Source of the DNA: Rhodobacter sp.
Lineage (GTDB): Bacteria > Pseudomonadota > Alphaproteobacteria > Rhodobacterales > Rhodobacteraceae
Direction: 5' to 3'
Assembly (NCBI GenBank): GCA_020250175.1
Contig: JADCEN010000013.1
Coordinates: 62,001 to 126,000, forward strand
Length of the DNA: 64,000 nt
In this document: one piece after another, positions 27,451 to 35,144 of the stretch
Numbering within the stretch: position 1 is the stretch's first letter
Layout of the letters: each line of letters opens with the position of its first letter
Notes under the pieces: generated by a model
Database searches by the model: none
What the model was told of the DNA's origin: nothing
Seen by the model: only the letters and a program-made list of their open reading frames with translations
Position numbers and translations under genes: made by a program

Positions 27451-27480
27451 TTGACAGACTATCCCCTCTGCACACATGAT
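27451..27480 (+). promoter_or_regulatory. Putative promoter of the importer operon
   Basis: TTGACA at 27451-27456 is a perfect -35 hexamer. CATGAT about 18 bases downstream is a fair -10. It is flanked by GCAAGAACGTG (27440-27450) and CACGTTCTGC (27501-27510), a placement suited to repression. Confidence 0.45.
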
Positions 27481-27603
27481 AAGAGGGCGTGACTAAAGTT
27501 CACGTTCTGCATTCCTGGCAAGCGCTGCGTCTGAAGAGAGCGCATTCGAGACCACCGGGGTACGCGGAACCGATCACCAAACAGCCTAAGGGAGGACGAC
27601 AAT

Positions 27604-29163
27604 ATGACCAATCGTTTGACGGGATTGTCCCGCCGCTCGTTCCTGCGCACGGGGGCAGCGTTCGGTGCAGCTTCGGGCCTGATCGGCCTCAAGGCACCGG
27701 CACTGGCGCAAGAAGGGTTGCCGGACATCCAGGCCACGCTCGACTCGATCTCGGTCCTGAACTACGTGCGCGAGGATTACCGCAAGCTCTACGACATGAC
27801 TGATGATCCGCTCTGGGACCCGGCGAAGGACTGGATCCGCACCGTGGACTGGGAAAAGATCCGCTCGGAATTCGCGGGAACGACCGTCCGTTTCGCCATC
27901 GGGGCGGCCGACCAGGAATCGGCTGTAGAAGGACTGAAGCCCTTCGAAGCCCTGTCGGGGATCAAGGTCGAACTGGTGCCGATCCCGGATGACAGCATCT
28001 ATGACAAGGCAATTTCCGAATTCATCTCGGGCAATGCCTCGTTCGACGCGCTGCAGTTCTTCTCGGCTTGGTTGGGCGATTTCGCGGCCCCGGGCTTTCT
28101 TGCGCCGCTGGACGACTACGCGGCCAAATGGGCGCTGCCGCTGGACGACTTCTATGATACCTACCGGCTGAACTATGGGTACTTCGGCGGCAAACTGGTT
28201 GGCATTCCGTTCGACTGCGACATCCAGATGGTGCACCTGCGCAAGTCGATCATGGAGCCGATCCTGGGCGGGCCGATCGACCTGTCCAAGTCGGTGCCGA
28301 CATTCGACGAACTGATCCGCATCTCGGCCGAGGCGAACAAGCTGGTCAAGGACAACGGCGTGGCGGGCATTGGCCTGCTGGGCGCTCGTGGCTTCTGGTC
28401 GACCTACACCTGGGAACATATCGCGGCGCAGGCCGGTATGATGCTGTTCGACGACCAGTGGAACCCGACGCTGAACAGCGATGCCGGCATGAGGGGCATG
28501 GACACCTTGCTTGCCCTGTCCAAGAACGCCATCGAAGGCGTGGCGGGCGCAGGTTGGGGCGAAAACCGTGCCGCCTGGCTGGGCGGTCAGGTGGCTTCGA
28601 ACATCAGCTGGCAGGACAGCGGCACACAAGCGATGCGGCCGGACCAGAGCCAGATCGTCGGCGACTTCGTGACGATCTTCTCGCCCCGCTTTGACGGCGG
28701 CCGGTTCTCGCCGCCCAACATTGCCGGGTCGACCTCGGTCGTGACCGCCACCAGTCAGAACCCCGAAGGCGCGTTCCTGATGCTGGCGTTCCTGACCACA
28801 TCGTCGATCATGGCGATGAATGAGGCCAATGCCAACGGTGTGGCACCCGGTTACCGCTCGGTTCTGGCGAACGAGCGCCTGCGGGCAGTGTCGCAACCGA
28901 TGCCGGTCTGGGCCGCCAGCCTGGACCACGCCTGGTGCGCGCCCCGTCTGCCCGGCATGTTCGAGATGGAACAGGCGCTCGGCAACGAGATCAACCGGGC
29001 GATCACCGGCCAGATCAGCGGGAAAGAGGCGCTGGACAACGGTCAGGCCGCCTGGAAGGCGATCATGGAAAAGAACGGCTTCAAGGATGGTGGCGGCCCG
29101 GTGGCCTATGCCGATGTCGCGCCCGGACTGTTTGTCGGCACCGGCAGGCCTTTGCCGTTCTGA
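27604..29163 (+). CDS. Extracellular sugar ABC transporter substrate-binding protein (Tat-exported)
   Basis: This 519-residue binding protein has a twin-arginine signal, 'SRRSFLRTGAAFGAASGLIG', ending near 'APALAQ'. The core 'VRFAIGAADQESAVEGLKPF' fits family-1 solute binders of glycerol-phosphate, trehalose or polyol importers. Tat export implies folding before secretion. GGGAGGA lies just upstream of the start. It opens a five-gene unit (binding protein, two permeases, ATPase, PfkB kinase). Confidence 0.88.
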   Translation: MTNRLTGLSRRSFLRTGAAFGAASGLIGLKAPALAQEGLPDIQATLDSISVLNYVREDYRKLYDMTDDPLWDPAKDWIRTVDWEKIRSEFAGTTVRFAIGAADQESAVEGLKPFEALSGIKVELVPIPDDSIYDKAISEFISGNASFDALQFFSAWLGDFAAPGFLAPLDDYAAKWALPLDDFYDTYRLNYGYFGGKLVGIPFDCDIQMVHLRKSIMEPILGGPIDLSKSVPTFDELIRISAEANKLVKDNGVAGIGLLGARGFWSTYTWEHIAAQAGMMLFDDQWNPTLNSDAGMRGMDTLLALSKNAIEGVAGAGWGENRAAWLGGQVASNISWQDSGTQAMRPDQSQIVGDFVTIFSPRFDGGRFSPPNIAGSTSVVTATSQNPEGAFLMLAFLTTSSIMAMNEANANGVAPGYRSVLANERLRAVSQPMPVWAASLDHAWCAPRLPGMFEMEQALGNEINRAITGQISGKEALDNGQAAWKAIMEKNGFKDGGGPVAYADVAPGLFVGTGRPLPF

Positions 29164-29167
29164 ACCG

Positions 29168-30103
29168 ATGTCCCCGGATGCTCCCAGGGTCCGGACCGAG
29201 GGGGTGGCGAAAGCCACCCCCGACCGGCTGCGGCGCAGAAGTCCGCGCATGCGGGCGGCCTTTCCTTATCTGCTGCTGACCCCGGCGTTGCTGTATCTGC
29301 TTGCGATCACCCTCTATCCGGGGCTGTTCGCGATCTATCAGAGCCTGTTCGTGGTCAAGTTCCTGAACTGGACCTGGACGGGCTTCGGCAACTACGCGGC
29401 CATCCTGAAGGACCGCGAGTTCTGGGCCGCTCTCGGCAACACGGCGATCATCGGTGGTATCTCGCTGGCGCTGCAGACGGCCATCGCGCTGACGGTCGCC
29501 TATTTCGCCTATCGGGACCCGTTCATCCGGGGCTGGCGCATCCTTTACATCATGCCGATGCTGTTCATGCCATCAGCCGTGGCCTTCATCTGGAAGCTGG
29601 CATTCAACGACGGGCGCGTGATCTCGGACCTGCTGATGAGCCTCGGGCTGATCGAGCGCAACGTCGACTGGCTGGGCAACATCTGGCTGGCGCGCCTGAC
29701 GCTGATCACGGCCGATGTCTGGCAGTGGACGCCGTTTCTGTTCATCATCTTCGTCGCAGGCCTGCAGGGCCAGGACCAGGAGATCGAGGAGGCCGCGCGT
29801 CTGGATGGCGCAAGCTGGCCTGCGATATTCTGGAACATCTCGCTGCCGATGCTGCGCCCGATCATCGTGGTCGCCGTCACCCTGCGCGGCATCGACATCA
29901 CCACCATGTTCACCAATGTCTACGTGATGACTCAAGGCTCACCCGGCGGGGCCACCGAGACGATGAGCTACTTTATCTACCGGCAGGGGTTCCGGATGTT
30001 CAATTTCGGCTATGCCTCGGCGGCTTCGGTGCTGATGCTGATCATGACGATCATCATCGCGCAGACCGTGGTCCGGCGCGCCTTCCATTCGGGGAAAGCC
30101 TGA
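29168..30103 (+). CDS. Sugar ABC transporter permease (MalF/UgpA-like)
   Basis: This 311-residue protein has six transmembrane segments and the EAA loop 'EIEEAARLDGASWPAIFWNI'. The start at 29168 (MSPDAPRVRTEG) lies 4 bases after the binding-protein stop; the first roughly 30 residues are basic and cytoplasmic. It forms the channel with the next permease, whose start overlaps its stop. Confidence 0.92.
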   Translation: MSPDAPRVRTEGVAKATPDRLRRRSPRMRAAFPYLLLTPALLYLLAITLYPGLFAIYQSLFVVKFLNWTWTGFGNYAAILKDREFWAALGNTAIIGGISLALQTAIALTVAYFAYRDPFIRGWRILYIMPMLFMPSAVAFIWKLAFNDGRVISDLLMSLGLIERNVDWLGNIWLARLTLITADVWQWTPFLFIIFVAGLQGQDQEIEEAARLDGASWPAIFWNISLPMLRPIIVVAVTLRGIDITTMFTNVYVMTQGSPGGATETMSYFIYRQGFRMFNFGYASAASVLMLIMTIIIAQTVVRRAFHSGKA

Positions 30104-30945
30104 TGGCCAGGATGCGCAAATCCCGGGGGGAAAGTCTGCTGTTGCGGTATCTGGTGCTGGGGTCCTGGGCGCTGGTATGCCTGCTGCCGATCCTGTGGTT
30201 CGGGACCATTGCCTTGCGCCCCCGAACCGAGATCGTCACGCCGCAACCCATCTACTGGCCGACGTGGTCGCTGGATGCATGGCACCTTCTGATGTCGGAC
30301 TGGCCGATTGCGCTTTACCTGCGCAATTCGGTGTTGGCGGTGGGCGGTTCGGTGATCATCGACCTGATCCTTGCGATTCCGGCGGCCTATGCCCTTGCCC
30401 GCTATGACTTCAAGGGGCGCGAAGACATCGGGTTCTACATCCTGTCCACCCGGATGATGGCACCGGCGATCGTGGCGGTACCGATCTTCTTCCTGTTCAA
30501 GTCGGTGGGGCTGCTTGACAGCATCTGGGCGCTGATGCTGATCTATGCCGCAATCAATCTGAGCCTGGTGACCTGGATCATCCGCAGCTACATGCTGGAC
30601 ATCCCGAAGGAACTTGAAGATGCCGCACGCACGGATGGTGCGGGAGACCTGCGCATCCTGTGGGAGATCATCATTCCCGCCTGCCTGCCGGGGATCATCA
30701 CCGCCGCCGTGATTGCCGCGATCTTCGCGATCAACGAGTTCCTGTTCACGCTGCTGATTGCCTCGACGTCCGGGGCCTACACCATGTCGGTGGCGCTGGC
30801 GAACTTCACCGGCGGGTCAGACGGCGTGATCTACAATGCAATCGCCCTTGTGTCGTTCATCGCCTTCGTGCCGGTCCTGATCCTTGTGATCCTGATCCAG
30901 AAGCACCTGTCGCGCGGCCTGACGATGGGTGCCGTGAAAGGATAG
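30103..30945 (+). CDS. Sugar ABC transporter permease (MalG/UgpE-like)
   Basis: This 280-residue inner-membrane protein has six hydrophobic helices and the EAA loop 'LEDAARTDGAGDLRILWEII'. It ends 'LIQKHLSRGLTMGAVKG', the usual MalG-type tail. The ATG at 30103 overlaps the previous stop (TGATG). It pairs with the preceding permease. Confidence 0.92.
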   Translation: MARMRKSRGESLLLRYLVLGSWALVCLLPILWFGTIALRPRTEIVTPQPIYWPTWSLDAWHLLMSDWPIALYLRNSVLAVGGSVIIDLILAIPAAYALARYDFKGREDIGFYILSTRMMAPAIVAVPIFFLFKSVGLLDSIWALMLIYAAINLSLVTWIIRSYMLDIPKELEDAARTDGAGDLRILWEIIIPACLPGIITAAVIAAIFAINEFLFTLLIASTSGAYTMSVALANFTGGSDGVIYNAIALVSFIAFVPVLILVILIQKHLSRGLTMGAVKG

Positions 30946-30948
30946 ACC

Positions 30949-31995
30949 ATGGCCTCGATCCGGCTGGAGAACATCGTCAAGCGCTATGGCGCGTTCACCG
31001 GCGTCCAGAACATGTCGCTCGACATTGCCGACGAGGAGTTTCTTGTTCTCCTCGGCCCGTCGGGCTGCGGCAAGACCACCACGATGCGGATGATCGCGGG
31101 GCTGGAGATGCCGACCGAAGGCAACATTATCATCGGCGGCGAGGTGGTGAACGACATCGACGCGCGCGACCGCGACGTGGCGATGGTGTTCCAGGGCTAC
31201 GCGCTCTATCCGAACATGACGGTGTACGAAAACATCCGCTTTCCGCTGCGCATGCGTCGCGTGCCCGCGTCGGATCAGGACCGGATGGTGCGAACGGCGG
31301 CCGACATGGTGGAGTTGGGCGCGTTCCTCGACCGCAAGCCGGGCGCGCTGTCGGGCGGCCAGCGGCAGCGTGCGGCCCTTGCCCGCGCCGTGGTCCGCCA
31401 GCCGCAGGTGTTCCTGATGGACGAGCCGCTGTCGAACCTCGACGCCAAGCTGCGCCAGTCAATGCGGGTGCAGATCAAGCACATGCAGCGGCAGCTTCGC
31501 ATCACCACGGTATATGTGACGCATGACCAGATCGAGGCGATGACGCTGGCCGACCGGATCGTGATCATGAACAAAGGGGCGATCCAGCAGGTCGGCACAC
31601 CCGACCAGATCTACACCGACCCCGCCAATACCTTCGTGGCCGGCTTCATCGGCGGGCCGCCGATGAACCTGATCGAAGGCACCGCGACAGGTGGTCGGTT
31701 CACCGCACCCGGCGTCAACGCGCCCTGCCCGGCAAACCTGTCGGGCAGGATCACCCTCGGCATCCGCCCCGAGGATTGCACCGTCGGCGGCGGTCAGGTG
31801 CAGGGGCTGGTCTACGGCGTCGAACCCACGGGCGATGTGACCTATCTTTCGGTCTTGGCCGGGACCAAGCAGGTCGAGGTCAAGGCCGCGCGCGATTTCC
31901 GCTCGGACATCGATGTGCCGATCACCATTGGCTTCGACCCCGCGCGGCTGTATTTCTTCGGTGCAGACGGCCAAAGGATCAGGGGCGGTGCATGA
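30949..31995 (+). CDS. Sugar ABC transporter ATP-binding protein (UgpC/MalK family)
   Basis: This 348-residue ATPase has Walker A 'GPSGCGKTTTMRMIAG', signature 'LSGGQRQRAALARAV', Walker B 'VFLMDEPLSNLDAK' and switch His in 'VYVTHDQIEAM'. A C-terminal regulatory TOBE domain follows (from about residue 240). It overlaps the PfkB kinase gene by 4 bases (ATGA). Confidence 0.93.
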   Translation: MASIRLENIVKRYGAFTGVQNMSLDIADEEFLVLLGPSGCGKTTTMRMIAGLEMPTEGNIIIGGEVVNDIDARDRDVAMVFQGYALYPNMTVYENIRFPLRMRRVPASDQDRMVRTAADMVELGAFLDRKPGALSGGQRQRAALARAVVRQPQVFLMDEPLSNLDAKLRQSMRVQIKHMQRQLRITTVYVTHDQIEAMTLADRIVIMNKGAIQQVGTPDQIYTDPANTFVAGFIGGPPMNLIEGTATGGRFTAPGVNAPCPANLSGRITLGIRPEDCTVGGGQVQGLVYGVEPTGDVTYLSVLAGTKQVEVKAARDFRSDIDVPITIGFDPARLYFFGADGQRIRGGA

Positions 31996-32972
31996 CACCA
32001 CACTTCGACTACACCTCGATGGGCTTCATCACCTTCGACGCGCTCTGCCGCCCGGTGACGCATATCCCGCCGGGAGGCGGCACCTTCTTTGTCGAGGAAC
32101 TGACCCTGGCCGTGTCGGGCGCGGCAGGTTCTGCGGTGATCGTCGCGGCAAAGCACGGCTTGCGGGCGCGGGCTGTGGGCGGTGTCGGACATGACGACAT
32201 GGGGGACTGGGTGCTGATGAAGCTTGCCGGCTTCGGCATCGACACCAGCCTGATGCAGCGCTGCGAGGGCTACACCACCTCGTCCTCGCTTGTCACCACC
32301 CGGCCCGACGGCGCGCGGCCCGCACTCCACAAGCGCGGCGCGACGGACGGATTCTTCATCGCCGACAACCAGATCGACGATCTTCTAAACACGCGGATCC
32401 TGCATGTGGGCGGCGTCGGCCTGATGAACCGTATGGACGCCGGTCGGACGGAAGAGATCATGGCCGAGGCGCAACGGCGCGGGGTGATCACGACGCTTGA
32501 TGTCTTTGCCTCCACTGCCGACGATCTGCCGAAAGTGGCGCGGCTCCTGCCCCATACCGACTACTTCCTGCCCTCGGAAGAAGAGGCTCAGGCCCTGTCG
32601 GGGCTGACCGACCACCGTGATCTTGCAAAGTTCCTGCTGGATCGGGGTGCGGGCTGCGTGATTCTGACCCTCGGGGCTGACGGTGCCTTCTACCGCCACC
32701 GCGACGGAACAGAGTTCCACTCCCCCGCCTTCCAGGTCGAGGTGACATGCACCTGCGGCTGCGGCGATTGCTTCAACGGCGGATTTGCCACCGGATTGAT
32801 CAAGGGACTGTCCGCCGTCGAAGCGTTGCAGGTGGCGCAAGCGTCGTCGGCGCAGAATGCCACCGGCCTTGGCAGCCAGGCCGGTGTCAGGGACTATTCA
32901 ACGACGCAGGCCTTCATCCGGACGACGCCGATCCGCGCGCCGGGGCGCAGCTTGGTATCCGCTTCGATCTGA
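31992..32972 (+). CDS. PfkB-family carbohydrate kinase
   Basis: This 326-residue ribokinase-fold enzyme has the N-terminal 'AVGGVGHDDMGDWVLMKLAG' and C-terminal catalytic loop 'CTCGCGDCFNGGF' (residues 253-265). The catalytic base Asp259 is kept, but the usual DTTGAGD reads CTCGCGD, with three Cys in this short stretch. It probably phosphorylates the imported sugar or polyol at the expense of ATP. It is last in the importer operon and its start overlaps the ATPase stop. Confidence 0.85.
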   Translation: MTPHFDYTSMGFITFDALCRPVTHIPPGGGTFFVEELTLAVSGAAGSAVIVAAKHGLRARAVGGVGHDDMGDWVLMKLAGFGIDTSLMQRCEGYTTSSSLVTTRPDGARPALHKRGATDGFFIADNQIDDLLNTRILHVGGVGLMNRMDAGRTEEIMAEAQRRGVITTLDVFASTADDLPKVARLLPHTDYFLPSEEEAQALSGLTDHRDLAKFLLDRGAGCVILTLGADGAFYRHRDGTEFHSPAFQVEVTCTCGCGDCFNGGFATGLIKGLSAVEALQVAQASSAQNATGLGSQAGVRDYSTTQAFIRTTPIRAPGRSLVSASI

Positions 32973-33007
32973 GCTAGAGTAAGGCCAAGCTTTCCCGAGG
33001 TCGCCCC

Positions 33008-33694
33008 GTGTCCAGCCAGTCTCCCCTCCGCCCGGATCCGATGCCGCTGCGCGAAGCGCTGCGCGGTCTGCGGTTCCTGCTGCGGCGGGGGGGCGAGACA
33101 CTGGCCGAAACCATCCCCATCGAAACCTTGCCGAAACCCGCGGCCGATCTGGCCGGTGCGGTCCTGCGCGAGGTAGAGGGCATCGCGCGCAGCATGGACG
33201 CGCTTGCTTCGGGGTTTGTGCAATCGGTTCTCGGCGGGGCCGAACCGCAGTCGGTGACGCTCGACGAGCTGAATGCGGGACAGGGCGGGGCCGCGCAGTT
33301 CGGTGCAGCCGTCTATGTTGCCTTGCGCTCGGTGCTTCGCCGCGTTGGCGCGCCGGGGGTCTTTGTCAGCGAGTCCGCCGCCCGCAGCGCCTGGGGCGAG
33401 GGCCGGAAGACCGACGCCGCGACCCTGACGGTCAACCTGATGGACGCCCGCGTGGTGCGCGGTCCAACGGCGGAAGAGGCGGCGCTGGTGCCGGGTTCGG
33501 CGCTTGAGCCCGTGGCGATCTTTGCCGTGCTTCTTTGGCTGCAATCCACCCGGTCGGAAGAAGAGAACGAAGAAGCGCTGCACGCGGCGGCCGACCTTGC
33601 CGTGGCCCTCGCTCCCGACGTTGCCCGGGCATGTGCCGACCGGGATACGGCAGCCATCGCAGAGCTTTATGATCGGTATGCGGCGCATGTCTGA
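33008..33694 (+). CDS. Hypothetical protein (228 aa)
   Basis: The gene starts at GTG 33008, with GAGG about 8 bases upstream, 35 bases after the PfkB stop. The product is Ala/Arg-rich and mostly helical with no signal peptide; 'VAIFAVLLWLQSTRSEEENE' is the only hydrophobic stretch. The C-terminal third ('AADLAVALAPDVARACADRD') looks like a helical bundle. I do not recognise a family. Coding quality is good (GC-rich third positions). It overlaps the next gene by 8 bases, so the two probably work together. Confidence 0.7.
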   Translation: MSSQSPLRPDPMPLREALRGLRFLLRRGGETLAETIPIETLPKPAADLAGAVLREVEGIARSMDALASGFVQSVLGGAEPQSVTLDELNAGQGGAAQFGAAVYVALRSVLRRVGAPGVFVSESAARSAWGEGRKTDAATLTVNLMDARVVRGPTAEEAALVPGSALEPVAIFAVLLWLQSTRSEEENEEALHAAADLAVALAPDVARACADRDTAAIAELYDRYAAHV

Positions 33695-34277
33695 CGTCCC
33701 TCTTCATCCCGAAGCGATTCCCTCCAGCAACGAACCCTTGCGCATCGCGGTACGCCGCCTGCGCTGGTTCAAACAGGCCTTCCTGCGCCATGCGGAAGCC
33801 TACGGGCGCGATCTTGGCTGCACATTCGACGTGGACGAGGCCAAGCTCGCCTCGGTATTCGTGCGGTGGCTCGAGGCGATAGAGCGGCAGAAACCTGCCG
33901 ACAAGAGCCAGCGGCGCGCCTTTTTTGAATTTGCCGCCGCCCTGATGCTGCGCGAGCTTGTTGCCGACATGCCGCTGAGCGCCACTGGCCCCGCTGCCCT
34001 GGCAAAACCGGATTCCGCCGCCGCTTTCTGGCCGGAAGGCTATTGCTGCACCATGTTCTGCGTGTCGATCCATACGGCGGCAATGGCGCAGGAATTCCAT
34101 GCGGCGACCGAAGTCGACCCCGCAATCGACGATCTGCGTCACTGGTGGTCGTTTCGCGAAAACGCGCGCGGGGACCCCGGCTTTTCTGCGGGTTTCCTGC
34201 AGCTGATCCTTGGCAACCAGCCCAACTGGATGATGCCGGACGTGTTTCGGGCGCGACTTGTGCAAGAAGCACGCTGA
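33687..34277 (+). CDS. Hypothetical protein (196 aa)
   Basis: This 196-residue protein starts at 33687, inside the end of the preceding gene. Notable features are 'RRLRWFKQAFLRHAEAYGRD', a conserved-looking aromatic/cysteine patch 'FWPEGYCCTMFCVSIHTAAM' and a closing 'NQPNWMMPDVFRARLVQEA'. No family was recognised. The coupled arrangement with the preceding unknown protein is the only functional clue; the pair may or may not belong to the PfkB/importer operon. Confidence 0.7.
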   Translation: MSDVPLHPEAIPSSNEPLRIAVRRLRWFKQAFLRHAEAYGRDLGCTFDVDEAKLASVFVRWLEAIERQKPADKSQRRAFFEFAAALMLRELVADMPLSATGPAALAKPDSAAAFWPEGYCCTMFCVSIHTAAMAQEFHAATEVDPAIDDLRHWWSFRENARGDPGFSAGFLQLILGNQPNWMMPDVFRARLVQEAR

Positions 34278-34361
34278 GCCAGTATGGCAGCTTTGCGTCG
34301 GGGCGCATGGATTTCTTCTTTTGTTTGACAAGCCTGGATCGAGAGCATCCGTCGTCGAAGC

Positions 34362-34559
34362 TCATGCAAGCGGCCCTTTCACCTGACCTGTGCTCAGGCG
34401 CGCGAGGGGATTGAGGTGACGGTTTTGGGATCGTTGGCGAAGGTTCCATGCGGCACAGCAGGCGTCGACGATGGCGTCGCAGCTGTCGAAGACGCTGAGG
34501 GCGGGCCGGTTGGCGCGCAGATATTGCCAGATGGTTTCGACCGGGTTCAGCCCCGTGCG
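34362..34559 (-). pseudogene. IS630-family transposase, C-terminal remnant
   Basis: The minus-strand frame reads 'TGLNPVETIWQYLRANRPAL' then 'SVFDSCDAIVDACCAAWNL', the well-known C-terminal DDE region of IS630 transposases with its catalytic Glu. Compared with the shorter copy at 9441-9527 ('aaccgcttcgcc' there, 'aaccttcgcc' here) two bases are missing, which shifts the last 30 codons. The upstream two-thirds of the transposase is absent; the fragment directly follows the truncated PanB-like gene. Confidence 0.7.
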
Positions 34560-34562
34560 TCG

Positions 34563-34826
34563 TCAGCGGCATCGCCCACCCAGGAAATCGTCGGGGCCGC
34601 CGATCTCGCAGAAATTGTCACCAGGAAGGGCGAAGGCGCGCGGAGCCACGTCGCGCGCGCCCGGATCGGGGATCATTATGGGCGGTACCGACAACAATTC
34701 TGCCCCTGCTGCCTCGACCGCCGCCGCCTCGTCCAGCGTCCCGACCCGGAGCATGGCACAGACATGCTTGCCGCGCCCGGCCCGCAACGACGCAACCGTG
34801 TGGCGTGAGGAAGGGCCAAACGTCAT
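34563..34826 (-). pseudogene. PanB-like ketopantoate hydroxymethyltransferase family gene, truncated
   Basis: From ATG 34826 the frame reads 'MTFGPSSRHTVASLRAGRGK' and 'AAGAELLSVPPIMIPDPGAR', ending with 'PGDNFCEIGGPDDFL' before running into a stop at 34563. This resembles the first third of a PanB-type TIM barrel found in sugar/inositol loci (a paralogue, not the biosynthetic enzyme). The rest has been lost at the junction with the IS630 remnant. The start overlaps the Rieske gene stop as TGATG, so it was once part of that operon. Confidence 0.65.
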
Positions 34827-35137
34827 CACGGCACCTCGATGTAGACGTCGCCGTCTTCGACCTTGACCGGAAAGGTCCGCAGGTTGATGCAGACGAGCGC
34901 CCGCTTTGCCTTGCCGGTGCGATAGTCGAACTTGCCGTTGTGTTTCGGGCATTCGATCAGATGGCCCATGACCAGCCCGTCGCAGAGATGAACTTCCTCA
35001 TGCGTGCATTTCCCTGCAGTGGCGTAGAAGTCGCCCTCGGGCGAGTGGTAGATGGCATAAGTCTGGCCCCCGTGATCGAAGCGGATCAGGTCTTCTTCGT
35101 CGATGTCCTGCGTAGCGCAGGCTTTGGTCCAGGGCAT
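34826..35137 (-). CDS. mocE: Rieske [2Fe-2S] ferredoxin (MocE-like)
   Basis: This 103-residue soluble protein has the Rieske ligands C44-T-H46 and C63-P-K-H66, with 'KCTHEEVHLCDG' and 'IECPKHNGKFDYRTG'. Its small size and composition fit MocE, the ferredoxin feeding electrons to the MocD oxygenase in rhizopine demethylation. The start at 35137 (MPWTKACATQD) lies 7 bases after the desaturase-like gene, which supports partnership. A cognate reductase (MocF) gene is not in the window. Confidence 0.85.
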   Translation of the reverse strand: MPWTKACATQDIDEEDLIRFDHGGQTYAIYHSPEGDFYATAGKCTHEEVHLCDGLVMGHLIECPKHNGKFDYRTGKAKRALVCINLRTFPVKVEDGDVYIEVP

Positions 35138-35144
35138 CTTGTCC

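Noticed and set aside
27586-29250. Minus-strand frame of over 550 codons
   Set aside because: It is antisense to the Tat-exported binding-protein gene; composition is that of a shadow frame.
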